Notes under the pieces: generated by a model
Seen by the model: only the letters and a program-made list of their open reading frames with translations
The model's database searches: none
What the model was told of the DNA's origin: nothing
Assembly (NCBI GenBank): GCA_039621445.1
Contig: CP154955.1
Location: forward strand, 46,523,540-46,587,539
Length of the DNA: 64,000 bases
Direction: 5' to 3'
Origin: Euglena gracilis
Taxonomy: Eukaryota > Euglenida > Euglenophyceae > Euglenales
Shown: positions 1-11,734 of the stretch, piece by piece
Layout: every line of letters starts with the position of its first letter
How positions within the stretch are numbered: position 1 is the first letter of the stretch
Program-made: the position numbers and the translations under genes

Positions 1-108
1 GCTGAAGAAAAAAAACAAAACTGCTGGCTGGCTGGACCCCTGGGCAGAGTCCCTGCGGCTTAAGAAAACCCCTGGTCCAACATTTAAAAAAATTGCCTGT
101 TGGAAAAA

Positions 109-145
109 GGGTTAGGGTTGGGGTTAGGGTTAGGATTAGGGTTAG
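109..145 (+). repeat. Telomere-like TTAGGG tract (interstitial)
   Basis: About six imperfect copies of TTAGGG (variants TTGGGG and TTAGGA). A shorter tract lies at 57,627-57,642. With ordinary sequence on both sides these look like internal telomeric remnants rather than a chromosome end. Confidence 0.75.
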
Positions 146-238
146 TCGCCCCTCCCAAAAATTGTACTAAAATTTATTGGGGGGGGTCAGAAGTAGCCCA
201 AAAAGTGCCAAAAGGCGCCATTGCCGAATACTTCAAGC

Positions 239-372
239 TGTGTGTGTGTGTGTGTATGCGCGCGTGCATGCATGTTTATTGTGTGTGTGTGCGCGCGTGC
301 GTGCGTGCGTGCGTGTGTGCGTGCGTGCGTGCGTGTGTGTGTGTGTGTCCGTGCGTGCGCGCGCGCGTGTGT
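239..372 (+). repeat. GT/GC dinucleotide-rich microsatellite
   Basis: Alternating purine-pyrimidine tract (GTGTGT mixed with GCGTGC), a Z-DNA-type sequence. The Cys/Val and His/Thr reading frames across it are artefacts. Confidence 0.9.
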
Positions 373-379
373 GGCTGAC

Positions 380-1500
380 AACATCGGAGGTCCGGAGGTC
401 CGAAATGGTTCATTAAGAGCCTCATTTGAGGCTGTGGCAATGAGGAACTAGGTGGAGTAAAAAAAGGGGGGGAAGGGGAGAAAGGGGCGCTCTGGCAGGG
501 CTGAAAGAGTGCCTCCAAAAAGGCGGGCAGCTTGGGGGACAGCGCGTTTAACGCACACATCACGAGGAAGAGGCCCCGCGGTCAGGGTGTGGGTGGGAGT
601 TCTTGGATCCCAGGTGGAGAACTAACCCCACAAAAGGGCAATTAATTTGGGAATATCCGCCGCATTCCGGCAACGTACACATGATCCGGACATGGGAAAA
701 TAATTCTGTGAAACATCGCGACAAGAATCAAAATAACCCCCGCCCCGAATAGACTTCCAATGGGGCTCTGATTGCTCACGTTGGTTAAATCTCAGGTATG
801 GGATTGTTTTGGGCACAAGAACGAGCTTTAATCCAGGTTTCTCCTCTTTAAATGGTGTGGTGCTGATATTTGGTGGATTAAATTCCCCGGGGTGGACCCA
901 GCGGATTAAGAAGAAACTGAGTGACAAGGTGTTTTTGGGAGACAATTTAAAAATATTTGAGCAAGAAAAAAAAACGATACCCCCCCGCACTGCTTGCAAT
1001 TCAGTGTTCAGAGCTTGTGTTGTGGGTTCAGCAATAATCTTTGGCTAGAATTAGAGTTCGGTCACCTATTGGCAAACCCCTGCCGGATAATATCCCATGT
1101 CCCATGAGTACCACCCCCCTAAAAGAAGCCCCAGGGATCCAGGGGGGGATGTGGTCCACAAAAAAAAACCCGAATTCAGCTGGGTTGTTTTGAGACATTT
1201 CAACAGAATTTTGATGATTGAAAATTTTGATGCGAAACCCACCAAACCCTCAAAAACACGCCTGTTTCAAAAAACTTTGGGCTTTGCGCCGGAGTTTCTC
1301 TGGTCCAGCTGCTTGCTGGAAAAAAAGGAGTTGGTCTGGCTGCTCTGGGGGTTGGGTCTCCTCTGGCTTAAGAAAACCCCTGGTCAGAGCTGTGATTCAG
1401 CGGTGACAAATCACCAAAAGCCACTCAATGGCTTTTGGTTAATTGTGGCCAAAATCCATTGAGTGGCTCTTGGCCACAAACACCATTTGTGGCCAAAATG
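380..1500. other. Non-coding stretch, no gene seen
   Basis: Mixed sequence with short G and A runs. At 1,300-1,382 it ends in TTAAGAAAACCCCTG, the same terminus as at positions 60-74, so both look like ends of an old interspersed element whose other end I could not place. Confidence 0.4.
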
Positions 1501-1565
1501 CCCTCCGGTGGCATCGCCATGTCCCCCCACCCCTCTGCCCGCCGCCCTGCGCAGAGGCTGACCAC

Positions 1566-1708
1566 CCCCGCCGGGCACGCCACCCCGAGGCCCGTCGCCG
1601 CGCGGTCCACCCGCGTCTCGAGGTACAGCAGGAAGCCGACGCCGAGGGCGCAGTACAGCGGCTGGACCAGCGCATGCGCCAGCCCCTTCGCGGAGAGGAC
1701 GGCTGGGG
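1566..1708 (-). CDS. Exon with one predicted membrane segment
   Basis: The acceptor is a C-run followed by TTGCAG; the donor is GGG|gtggtc. It encodes 47 codons containing LYCALGVGFLLYLETR, a plausible membrane helix followed by basic residues. GC-rich third positions match the neighbouring exons. This is the last exon of the series that I can see on this side. Confidence 0.5.
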
Positions 1709-1977
1709 CTGCAACAGGGGGGGGGCAGATGCCACGGGGATTAGAGGAAAAACATGAACCGCCCCCCTGAAACCGCCAGGTTTCTAGGAGGGGGTCCCCA
1801 CCCACCCAACCCAGCATGGGTCCCACGTTAACTGCCCATTAACACCAGGTACACCGGGTGGTTACCTGGGTAACATCGCCCGGGTAACCGGGAGGGGTTA
1901 CCCGAGGGGAACCCCTCCAAACTGAAGACATTTCTTAAAAAATTTCCCGGTGCTTCGGGCCGAAACCTTATCCAGGC

Positions 1978-2237
1978 CATGGGTTTTTTAAATACCGGGG
2001 GGGGGGACTCCCACCCACCCACCCACCCCCTGGGGGACTCCCACCCACCTACCCACCACCTGGGGGGGTCCCACCCAATTCTCCCAAAAATGGCCAAAAA
2101 TCGCGAAAAATGCTCAAAATAGCACCTTTTCAAAAATTTTCGGCGCCTTTGGCACCGAACCCCCCCCCCTGGGGGGACCCCCCCGGGGGGCTCCACTCCC
2201 TCCCCCCCGGGGGTCCACAACTAAAAAAAAATCCCTG
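1978..2237. mobile_element. hAT-like MITE, family A copy 1
   Basis: Element of 260 bp starting CATGGGTTTTTT and ending AAAAATCCCTG, flanked by a perfect 8-bp direct repeat ATCCAGGC (1,970-1,977 and 2,238-2,245). The interior has poly-C/poly-G blocks and the hairpin at about 2,140. No coding capacity. Confidence 0.8.
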
Positions 2238-2451
2238 ATCCAGGCCTCTGGCCCGCGAATCCATGGGGGGAGTTCTGAGTTAAAAAGAAGCCTGGTTCTT
2301 GCGGACAAATGAGCGAGCAATGGCCTTGGGAGACACCCCTGAGGGGGCCCGGGACCTTTCATCAACCCAGGGCAGGGTGACGGACAGGGGTGAATGGAGT
2401 GTATCCGCATGAACGCCCCGCCACGTACAACCTTTAGGGTGGCGTCTGGTC

Positions 2452-2862
2452 CAGGCTTTTGTTTAAGGACCCCCCCGGGGGGGGTACTGGCTAGCCAATC
2501 GGCTAGACACTGGAAAAGGTGGACTAGCTAGACCCACCCTCCCCCCCAGGGGGGGGGTCCGGGGGTCCCCCGGACTGGAAAAAAAAAAATTTCCTCCGGT
2601 GCTGCGCGCCGGAGGAAAAATGAGTTCCAAAAAATCCCAAAAATGGCCAAAAACGGGCATTTTGGGCCTTTCTTTGGGGGTCCCAAAAAATTTTCCGGCG
2701 CTTTGCGCCGGTCACTGGAAAATTTTTTTCCACTAGCTAGCCCTGCTAGCAGACCCCCCCCCCGGGGGGGGGTCTGCTAGAAAACCCACTAGCCAAATTT
2801 GGACTAGCTGCAGTCCAGCCCCCCCCCGGGGGGGTACTGCAATCCCTTAAGCAAAAGCCTGG
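2452..2862. mobile_element. MITE family B copy 1 (CAGGCTTTTG termini)
   Basis: Element of 411 bp with terminal inverted repeats CAGGCTTTTGTTTAAGG / CCCTTAAGCAAAAGCCTG. Flanking 8-mers (GTCTGGTC and GGTAGGTC) match at only 5 of 8 positions, so the duplication is decayed. It closely resembles the copy at 14,241-14,660, including the CCGGCGC-TTT-GCGCCGG hairpin near 2,697. Confidence 0.7.
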
Positions 2863-3111
2863 GTAGGTCGCCCAAGGATGCCCTACCCAACAGGAGTGGC
2901 CAGAGCCTGCCTCTGTGGCTTGTCGGTCGCGACGGGGACTCGGTCGGTGTCCGATTCCCGGTCGGCGGCAGGCCACAGGATGGGGGCCCGGGAGGGGGAG
3001 GTCTGCTGGAAATACAGCCCCGGAACTGGCGGCTCTCCGGGTGCAAGGACTGCGAAGGGGTCTTTTGCATTCCTTCAAGGTTGAGCTTGCTTGCGCCCTT
3101 TCTGTACCCAT

Positions 3112-3499
3112 CAGGGCGCTGCTCAAAGATCCGGGGGGGGGGAGGGTCCAGCTCAGAGGCGGAAAAAAATGGGCTGGCTGGAAAAAAGATGCTGTCCTGA
3201 CCCGGGGTTGAACCGGGTACTAAAAAAATCAAAAAATGCAAAAAAAAAGTCAAAAAAACTGCCAAGTAATGTGAAAAATCAATTTTTGACCCCAGATTTG
3301 CCCTGCCAGCCCTTTTCCGACCCATTTTTTGACCCATTTTAGTAGTCCATTTTTGCACCTCTGCAAGCGAAAAATCCGTTCCAGCCGCCCGAAGGGCGGC
3401 TGGGAATAAATCAAACTCGCGTTTGGTCCCAGGCTGGAAAAAGGCTGCTGGCTGGCTGGAGACCCCCTGGGGGATCAAAACGTTTTAAGCAACGCCCTG
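3112..3499. mobile_element. MITE family C copy 1 (tRNA-like core)
   Basis: Element of 388 bp starting CAGGGCGCTGCTCAAAG and ending TTTTAAGCAACGCCCTG, flanked by GTACCCAT / GTGCCCAT (7 of 8 match). The interior has a CCGGGGTTGAACCGGG segment reminiscent of a tRNA B box and a GCCGCCC-GAA-GGGCGGC hairpin near 3,383. Confidence 0.65.
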
Positions 3500-3883
3500 G
3501 TGCCCATGGATATCCATCCAATTTTCTCACAATGTTGGTCGATTGATCACAGCCTCCAATTTGTTTCTGGGTGCCATTGGCGCGAAGCATGGGTTGGGGG
3601 GTGAAAGTGAGGGTCCCCGTCCAGGAAAACCCCTCGCCAATTCAACTGCCAATTCAACTGCCAATTCAATTGCTCCTGCTCAAAAGCCGAATGGTACCCG
3701 GGGAAGGGGATCACACAGCGATATAGCGACGCTGTTGGCCCGGCTGTGTCATTTCACCAGATGAGATGGCAGCGTTGTGCTGAATCCACAGCACAGAGTG
3801 ATGGTGGATTTGGAGGAAAAAAGGCAAATGGTGGTCCTTTGGCACTTTCGTGGAATGTTCCCTTCTCTGACGTCCACCAACAC

Positions 3884-4038
3884 CTTCTGCGAGCGTCCAC
3901 CAGAATTTGAGGGAGTGGGAAGCCGCCGGGCAAACACCGCCAGCTCGCGCTCCACCTTCCCGTCGTCGACCATCACCACGGTGGCCCCCGTTGGGGTTCC
4001 GCCCTCCGTGGGGTACTTGTACGTGTAGTTGCCCAGCA
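3884..4038 (-). CDS. Exon with LGNYTYKYPTEGG...VMVDDGKVERELAVF
   Basis: The acceptor follows a C-rich tract (ccatccaag|TG) and the donor is AAG|gtgttgg. Its first two bases complete the codon left open by exon 5,980-5,731 (G + TG), so the phases agree. Of its 51 codons, the middle reads as a soluble, mixed alpha/beta-like segment. Reading stays open past the donor for about 45 codons, so the 3' end is uncertain. Family unknown. Confidence 0.6.
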
Positions 4039-4382
4039 CTTGGATGGGGGGAGGGTGGCAGGGGCTGGGAGGATGGGGTGCCTGTGCAGAGGGGGCCAAT
4101 TTATTTCTTGGCCTCTGTGTGTGTGTGTGTGATCTGCAGTGATTTGGTTTTGTGAAGGTCCCAGAAATTTTGGTGTCTGACTTCTTCAAATCTGTCTCAG
4201 AGTTGAGCAATTTTTCTGCTCTGGGCTGCGTGCTCATATCAGGAGGGGGGGGATGGCCATTTCGTCGGCCACCTTCAGCGCCGGACAGGGATGGATGAGA
4301 GCGCCCGGAGGGGGGGGGGTCCGACCCCCCTCCTGACATCGAGGGGGGGGGGGTGTAAGGGGTCCCTGGCCACTCACCACAC

Positions 4383-4480
4383 AGCAAACTGGGCCAGAAG
4401 CGAAGTTAGCGCCGGCCATAAACAGACAAGCAGCCTTAGTGCAACTAAGGGGGGTCCGGACCCCCCCCTCCCACCTCCAG
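4383..4480 (-). repeat. Dispersed repeat with CCTTAGTGCAACTAAGG hairpin
   Basis: A segment with GCGAAGTTAGCGCCGGCC and CAGACAAG followed by CCTTAGTGCAACTAAGG. It recurs inverted at 60,110-60,205, and its hairpin end recurs twice at 43,786-43,880. G runs lie beside the hairpin in each case. Confidence 0.75.
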
Positions 4481-5399
4481 TCCGACAACCCGCAATTGCA
4501 ACAATAGCTACCATGGACCTTGTTGCACGGTCGGCTGCGCTGAAGGCAACGAAAAAAGGCGAGTTTTTTTTTCATTTAGTGCGGAGGGAAGACACCTGCG
4601 GAGAATGACATATCTGCTGCAAACAAAAAAATTGTGTTCTAGACCTTTTTTGGTTCATTTATGCAAAAAAATGAGTTTTAAAATTTCTCTGGCGCGCAGC
4701 GCTGGAAGAAGAATTTCCCCCTTTTTGGCTTCCTTTCAAGGAGGGGGGGGTGGGGGTCCGGACCCCCCCCTCCCAACATCCAGGTGGGGGTGGTCCGGAC
4801 CCCCCCCCTACCACCTTACCCCCCAGGGGGGGTCAGGACCCCCCCTACCACCTACCTCATAACCGAAGGGCTTCCCATCCATCCCTGGCGCCGGATGTGT
4901 GTGCACTTGCACCACCCACCTAGAAACCCAAGCCCCCCTTCCCAGGGGTCAACAATGCTTTCCTTGACCTAACACCCACCTCCAAGAAAAACTGTTTTCC
5001 AAAAAACGCCAAAACCAACAACCATGGTGAAATGTGGACAAAACCTCATTTTGGTGAAATCTTCTCAAAAGCCTTTTTTGAGTCTTTTCACTGAACAGCT
5101 CTTACAATAAAATATGCTCAAATTGAATGGGTTAACAGCGCCAGGGCCACTTCACTGGACCGACAACAGAGGGTTTCCTTCTCTGCGGCTGCAAAAGTTC
5201 AGGCGACACACTTGGAAATTCCATTATGTAGGGGGCATATCCCATGCAGACCTCGCCATGTTCTGCCTCGGCGGGGGCCTCCACTTGGAATCATGACGGT
5301 CAGGAGAAGAGAATTGGAGAATGCGGAGGGTCGGAAAAACGTGGCAACAGAAATGGCTGGACGGATGGAAGGGAAAATACCATGGTGGATTCAGCGTGG

Positions 5400-5450
5400 C
5401 ATCACATCACATAACATAACATAACATCACAACATAACATAACACACATA
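5400..5450 (+). repeat. ATAAC/ATCAC short tandem repeat
   Basis: Roughly nine degenerate 5-bp units of the ATAAC/ATCAC type. No gene. Confidence 0.7.
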
Positions 5451-5730
5451 ATGTAATAAGCATGCATTCATACCATAATAAATACACATAACATGTAATA
5501 ATATTGAAAAAAATAAAAATAAATGAATACACACATAGCCATACAATATATGTATGTTCTCCCGCACATGGTATGCAGACAGAGAGAGATACTAGGTCCT
5601 GCACACGTGCATCCATTTCCTGGCAAAGGGGGTACCTCAAGTGTTCGAAATTTCAACAGTCTCCTTGCAACCAGCTTGGGTGATGACTTTTTGAACTGAG
5701 TGTTACAAAAACCCCAGTGGACATACCCAC

Positions 5731-5980
5731 CCCCCTGGATCACTGCCTCCTGCGCGGCGTCGCCTGGCCACCATGGCTGGGGCAGCGCCGCCAGGAGGGG
5801 GTCCTCCTCCAGAGGCCTTTGGGGGGCGTTCGGCAGGATGGCCGCCAACTTCTTCCGTAGGGCCTCCCCCAGACCGCCCCCGGGCGGCGGGGAGGGGCCT
5901 CCGGGGGCGCCAGGGTCGTCCGCGCCCGGCACTGGGGGCAGGGGCCCAGTGGGCTGGCCCGGGCGTGCGTCAGGTGGGGC
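5731..5980 (-). CDS. Exon: Pro/Gly-rich linker then acidic/amphipathic helix
   Basis: Acceptor aaacccag|GCC, donor G|gtgggtat. It encodes 83 codons: a Pro/Gly-rich first half, then GLGEALRKKLAAILPNAPQ and a segment with two adjacent Trp. It ends in phase 1 and joins cleanly to exon 4,038-3,884. The Pro/Gly part could be a disordered linker between membrane parts. Confidence 0.55.
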
Positions 5981-6304
5981 CTGGGTTTGCCCAGTGGGTG
6001 AAGATGTGGGGAGGGGGGTGAGTGGGTGGCAATGCACCCTGTGAATGGTCAGCTTCCTGACCGGGACGTCGGACTTGTGGTTTCGCAAAAAAAGAATCGC
6101 CGGGGGTGGACTGCAGGGATCTCCCCCGCAGCTCGGAACGCGCACGCGCACGATGGAGCCGAGTGCACAAAGCTCATGCCGCCATGTCGAGGCGGAAACC
6201 ACAGTTGGGTGGCTTGGTAATTGTGGATCTGTCCCTCTGCACCATGCTCATGCACCCCCAGGTGTTCGAAAGGGAGTTTGTGACAACGTGGAAATGGGCC
6301 CCTG

Positions 6305-6450
6305 GTTGGGACTTGGGGGCTGGGAATGGGGGTGGGGGCAGCGGTGGTGGCGGGGGTGGCGATCAGGGTTGGCGCGGGGGCTGGAGGTCCTTTGGCTGAG
6401 ACGGGGGGTCGGGGGGCGGTGGTTGTGGTTGGCTGGCTGGCAGCCCTGGG
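6305..6450 (-). CDS. Possible Thr/Pro/Ala-rich exon (weak)
   Basis: A good acceptor (cctccctctgcag) precedes an open frame rich in Thr, Pro and Ala. The donor is unclear and the needed phase (1) does not fit exon 7,313-7,152, which ends in phase 0. It could be non-coding low-complexity sequence. Confidence 0.2.
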
Positions 6451-6523
6451 GGCTGCAGAGGGAGGCACTCTGTTTTTTTCGTTGAAAAGAAAAGGCTGCA
6501 GGGACGTTTCAATGTGCCTTGTG

Positions 6524-6681
<158 letters not shown>

Positions 6682-7015
6682 GCGTCCTGTCATTCCAGGG
6701 GGGATCGCCAAAACATCAGATGCCAAAGATTACCTGCTCTGCTTATTGTCTAAGCTACATGTTGTTGCTGTTGTGCCATAGAGATTTAATACTTTGCTGG
6801 CAATAATGCTCTCCTGCTACTGGCCACCAATTCTCATCTTCTGGCTCCAACAACGAGTCAGGATTTGTTGGGATTTGTCGGGATCTGCCAGGATTTGTCA
6901 GATTTTGTCACTGGAGGTGCTTGCACTCCACCTGGGGGATTACCAGGTTCTCGGGCGTATGACAGCTTGTGAGGGAGAAGTGGGTATCTTGCCAGGGGCG
7001 GGTGGGTTCCAATTG

Positions 7016-7151
<136 letters not shown>

Positions 7152-7313
7152 CGCCTCGGTGGGGGGAAGGGTGATGGCCGCAGTGGCGGGGATGACGACG
7201 GCGAGGTGGGCGGCGGGGGCGGAGGTGCCGTTGGCCAGCGCGACGGCGGGGGCGGCGGGGGTGGCGGGAGCCGGGAGGCGGCCGGGGGCCGGGGATGCCC
7301 GGGCGGGGGCAGC
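7152..7313 (-). CDS. Exon: Ala/Pro-rich, one hydrophobic stretch
   Basis: Acceptor cctccccgcag|GCT and donor GCG|gtctgt bound exactly 54 codons. An Ala/Pro linker is followed by AHLAVVIPATAAITLP, a possible membrane segment. Strong GC bias keeps other frames open too, so the frame rests on splice sites and hydrophobicity. Confidence 0.4.
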
Positions 7314-7962
7314 CTGCGGGGAGGGCCACGGCTCCCCGCTTAGCGGCTCAACCTCCGGCGGGGCGGGACTGCCGCGCTGCTGCTGCGGCCGTGGAGACCG
7401 GCGGAGACTGGATTAACAGGCCGCACGGACAGTGCCTGAGCAACAAAGGGACGCAGAGGTCCGAGGCTCAATCGATACCCCGTGTTTTGTGGGCTGACCC
7501 CGGGGCAACCAAAAGGAGAGAAACGTTGGGGCGGCATGGCTGGGGACGGACGCCCCCGGGCCATGCTATGTCGTGGGTGGAATCCGCACGTTGTATTTGC
7601 CTTGCATTACTGCATGGTTTTCCGCGGGATTGGCTTGGCCAGGCGCGGTCCAAAGGAATCCAAGAGACACATGCCAGGAACCATGGCAGATATTTTCCTC
7701 GAGGTTTAAAGCAGCACGGCATTCGATGGCACCCTCTTCGGCAGGCTGTGAGATGATGGGCAACGCTGATGCTGCCCCCTCTCTACTGACCACGGCCGCG
7801 TGCATAGCGTTGCAGGGGCGACTGGGGTTGAGGATTGTGTGAGGCAACTGAAAATGGACGTTTAGAACATGCATAGCATCAAAAATATCATACTTTATAA
7901 CTATCAACTGACACAATATGTAAAAAATCATTTGTATCTATAATAATATCAAATAATTGACA

Positions 7963-8085
7963 TCATTGTCGTCGCCGTCGTCTCATCATCATCTCATCAT
8001 CTTGATCATCATCATCATCATCATCGTCGTCGTCGTCGTCGTCGTCTTCGTCGTCGTCGTCGTCATCATCATCATCATCATCATA
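7963..8085 (+). repeat. ATC/GTC trinucleotide repeat
   Basis: Alternating blocks of TCA/ATC and GTC triplets. Confidence 0.95.
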
Positions 8086-8099
8086 AGATTGAAGCATAC

Positions 8100-9105
8100 G
8101 GTTTTTTTTTTACAGCAAAAAGCAAACACTATTGTTCTCTGCTTATTTTTATTCAGCACGGGAGGATCTGGACTTTTGTCCGCTGTGTGTTTCTGTCAGG
8201 AGATTCCAGGATTTCGAGATATTTTGAAAAAATCGGTTGTTTGACCACCCGAATGATCAAGTCCTCAGAAAAGCCCCGTTTTTGGTCCATTTGGGGACGG
8301 ATATCGGGCCAGTCGTGCAGACCCCCCCCCCCGGGCTTTTCTCCGGTGGTTAAAGGGTCCCTAGTGGTGCATTTTTCGCACACAGGTGTTTCCTTCGATT
8401 CCCCACGGGTTCCGAGATATTTTGGGGAAATCGATCTTTGAAATCCCCAGAGGCTATTTCCTTTAGAAACGAAGTTGGTTCCTCCTCAGCCTTTCAGCAA
8501 CCAGCAGGAATAGTACCCTCTCCCCTTCACAGAATCACAGAGGATAACTTGAACTCGGACCGCTAATAACCACCCTGGGTAACTAACCACCCTGTCCGTG
8601 CTATACTTCCTTATTATCATTTTGCTTGCTTTCTTGTTCTTCTTGTTGTTGCTTACTTGACCTTTGACCCTAGTTTTCTTTCGATTCACCCACCTACCTT
8701 TTGGTCGTATGGTCCCAACCAGACGCTTTTTGAAAGTGGAAAGTGACCCCCCCAGGGAGTTGGTAAGCACTGGTACTAAACAGTGGTACCAACCCCCCTA
8801 CATATGGGCGGCTCAAGAAATCTGGGTCCTGGACCGTGACTGAAGGGGCTATGGCAAACTCACACAAAAATTTAAATAAGTGGATATTATTGTTTTCCAT
8901 TGCGTTCATGAAAGAAGCGTGCCACACAATGAAGAGCACCAGTATGGCCACCCATCTGACCAACGTTTTCCAGTGTGTAGGAGAACATCTTCAGCAAAAG
9001 ATCAACTACACAGACACGTGGTTCCAGGGACATGAATGGTTTGCCAAAATAACCATCTATCAGCATTCAAAAGGCGGCCACCCAAGCATTTCAGAGGAAA
9101 ATTGA
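8100..9105. other. Intron-like stretch without a supportable gene
   Basis: Lower-GC sequence with one C run near 8,321. Open frames exist on both strands (an 89-codon one on the plus strand at 8,836-9,105), but none has splice context, repeats or a recognisable motif. Confidence 0.35.
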
Positions 9106-9109
9106 TGAA

Positions 9110-9271
9110 CCCGATGCCGCCCCTATCGCGACTGCTGGTCGCTGCGGAGTGCCCGGCGCCAACGGGCTGCCCCGGAGCTGCAGTCGGCTCGGGGGGTTGC
9201 TCCTTGTCGAGGGCCTGGCTTAGCTCGTACAGCAGGCGGATGAATCGCACGAGGTATACGGCCGCAGGTCC
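9110..9271 (-). CDS. Exon: amphipathic/membrane helix then Pro-rich linker
   Basis: The acceptor after atatgag opens frame YLVRFIRLLYELSQALDKEQ, then a Pro/Gly linker. Phase 0 at its start matches the end of exon 10,024-9,845. Several weak GT sites make the 3' end approximate. Confidence 0.5.
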
Positions 9272-9844
9272 CTCATATGGGGATGGCGGGGGGCTACACC
9301 GTAATTCCAGAATGTAACATGGCGGATAACCTTCATTTGTGTCTGACTTTGCCTTCCTGGTTTCAACGGTTTCATGATTTCTGATGTCTCTTTTGTCTGT
9401 GTCTGCAACCACTACCGCAAGAACAATTTGTGTACGTATGCAATGCTCCCCCCTGCTGTGTCTTACAACTTTGCTGCTCTCCCAATTAATAACCTCACAA
9501 TGCCCTGTGTTTTGAAGAAAGGTCCCAAAGAACCTTTTGCATGTAGGTAGGAGGAGGCTTTAGAGCCTCCTCGAACATGCTCGACTGTCGTTCGAGGTCG
9601 TTCGAGGAGGCTGTTTAAGCCCCCTCTTAAGGTGGGCCGGCTTAAAAACGTTCTGGGAGGCCCCCCCCATTTATAACCCCCTCTTCGGGCCAACCACCAA
9701 ACAGGATCCCCACTTATAACCCCCGGGGGGCTATTGGTGGGGTTAATTGTGGACTCGGCTGTTTGGCCATCACTCTGCAAAGACCTATGGCCGGGGTCGC
9801 CCAGAGGTCTTTTCTCTCGCAAGAAGTTGTTCCCTTCCCACCAC

Positions 9845-10024
9845 GTCCCCATGGCTGGCCTGGCCGAGGCTCCACACCGCGCCGTTGATGGCCCACACGG
9901 TGCCGGTAGCGGCCAACCCCACGACGTTGATGAGCACCTTGAGGCTCGCCTCCTCCGCCGTCATGGGGGCCGCCTCCGGCTCTGGCTCCGGGCTTGGGGT
10001 GGCCCCAGGCCTCGGTTCGGCAAC
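9845..10024 (-). CDS. Exon: acidic Pro/Glu linker then hydrophobic helix
   Basis: Acceptor acccctccccag|GTT and donor GAC|gtggtggg bound 60 codons. A PEPEPEAAP-type linker precedes a hydrophobic helix containing LKVLINVVGLAATGTVWAI. Phases are 0 at both ends. Confidence 0.55.
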
Positions 10025-10548
10025 CTGGGGAGGGGTGGCTAACCACACAAAGCCAGGCTGGATTGAGGGTCATTCACGTGGTTACCCCAAAAAGGCCGTC
10101 CGAGACGGGTGCTGCGCCTCCCCCACGAACGCGCTTCGGTGGATTGCGAGCTGTGAGAGTCAGGGCATGCTTCCTCGACCTCTGGTTGGTTTAAGTAAAC
10201 ACACACCACTGCTGGAAACAGCGCCGCCTCCCAAGCATGCATGTTGTATGAGAATTTAAAAAAAAGGCCTGAGTGGAACGCCCAGAAGTTGACCGGGGGG
10301 ACGGCAACATAAGGAGACTGAAGGACAATTGTCTTGGAACATGTGCTGTGTGTTGTGTGCGTTCGTGTGCATTCGTGCACCTTGTGCCTATGCATGTGCG
10401 GTATGTTGCTGTCTGGGTGGGTGCGTGTCGGTGTGCATGCTTGCGCGTTTGTGATGTGCTGTTCTGCGCATGTGTGTGTGCATACGCGCATGCATCCAAT
10501 GATCGCATGTATGCGCAACCGCGCCTCGGCAGATGTCTGCAGGCTTGC

Positions 10549-10707
10549 TTATTCCCCGTTCCGGTGCAGTGGCTTCAGCCCCATTGGCGGGGCACTGCCG
10601 CTGCGGGGCTTCGGCTCCTGCTCCGCGGTCTGCGGGGTACTCTTCGTCACGGTCCCGACCAGCAGCAGCGGATAATACAACATGGCCAGGAAGATCAACA
10701 CCACGAC
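10549..10707 (-). CDS. Exon: strong membrane helix and charged tail
   Basis: The frame begins in phase 0 after ccaag and reads VVVLIFLAMLYYPLLLVGTV, then a Lys/Pro/Glu-rich tail ending at TAA (10,551-10,549). Either this is the C-terminus of a protein, or the exon ends at an internal GT (e.g. ACC|gtgacg) and joins exon 10,024-9,845 in phase 0. I cannot choose between these from sequence alone. Confidence 0.5.
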   Translation of the reverse strand, partial: VVVLIFLAMLYYPLLLVGTVTKSTPQTAEQEPKPRSGSAPPMGLKPLHRNGE

Positions 10708-10817
10708 CTTGGCCGCAGGTTGGGGCGTTTCATTGGCCGAAGGACAAAAGGATAAAATGGGAGACGAATGCCCTCTGGTCCCCTCCTGATGCAAGCCAGT
10801 TGTGTGTGCTGCGTGGG

Positions 10818-10829
10818 CGTGGGCGTGTA

Positions 10830-10878
<49 letters not shown>

Positions 10879-10910
10879 GTGGATGTGGATGTGGATGTGT
10901 ATGTGTATGT
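10818..10910 (+). repeat. (GTGTAT)n hexanucleotide repeat
   Basis: About 14 units with GTGGAT variants in the middle. Confidence 0.95.
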
Positions 10911-11119
10911 GTGTGCTGTGTTTGCGTGTCGTGCGTGCTCGCACGCGCACGCATGTGTGTGTGCTCGGTGTGTGTGACACACATGCGCACTCGCGTGTGC
11001 CCATATGTGTCTGGACATTTGGCATGAAATTTCTCCTGAAAAAAAATAAATGCGCAGCTCCATAGTTGAGCAGTGAGCTGCAGTTTGCTTTCCAAAAGAA
11101 ACAAATGCCTTGTAAATAC

Positions 11120-11269
11120 CGTCCCCCTGCGGCTGAAGCCGATGAAACTTCCAAGGCTGTCGTTAATGTGCATGACTGCAATCGCCAGCACAGACAATGC
11201 ACACCGCCCTACGGTCACAGACAGCTGCGCGTGGCACAACCTGGCCGGCGTCCAGCCCCTCCAGGTCTG
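11120..11269 (-). CDS. Exon: membrane-type segment
   Basis: Acceptor acttcgcag|CAG and donor ACG|gtattt bound 50 codons. It contains CALSVLAIAVMHINDSLGSF, followed by FSRR. It ends in phase 0 and fits exon 10,707-10,549. Confidence 0.55.
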
Positions 11270-11734
11270 CTGCGAAGTCGAATCCAAAATCCGACCGGAG
11301 GGTGGTGGCCCGGGCAGGGGTCGGGGGGCGGAGAGGGAGGGCGGGGGGCCAGGCTGCCCTTTGCGGGTAATGGGTGGGCGGTGGCAGGGGCAGCGTCGAC
11401 GGCATTGATAATGGGTAGGACAGGTCTTGGGGGGGGGCGGACGTCAAATGAATTTGTATTTCCGGAACCTTGCAAATCTTATGCGTGCGATATTGAGGTT
11501 GGCCATTTTGCACGGGCAGAAGCACGGAGAAAGTGGTAGCTGTGCTGTTGTGTTGAACTTTGTTGAAAAAATGTTTGATGGCAACGACGCAACGCCATGA
11601 AGAGCGCTGAGCGCAAACGAAAGGACACGGACATCAAAGAGCAGCAAGGGCACCCGCCCAGCATCAGGCGGGTACGATTCGAACCTGGACGGAATCTCAA
11701 CGCAGCGCGCAAATGACCCCGAAACCGCAGCAGT

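Noticed and set aside
8836-9105. 89-codon plus-strand frame
   Set aside because: No splice sites, family motif or codon bias like the GC-rich exons; the opposite strand is equally open.
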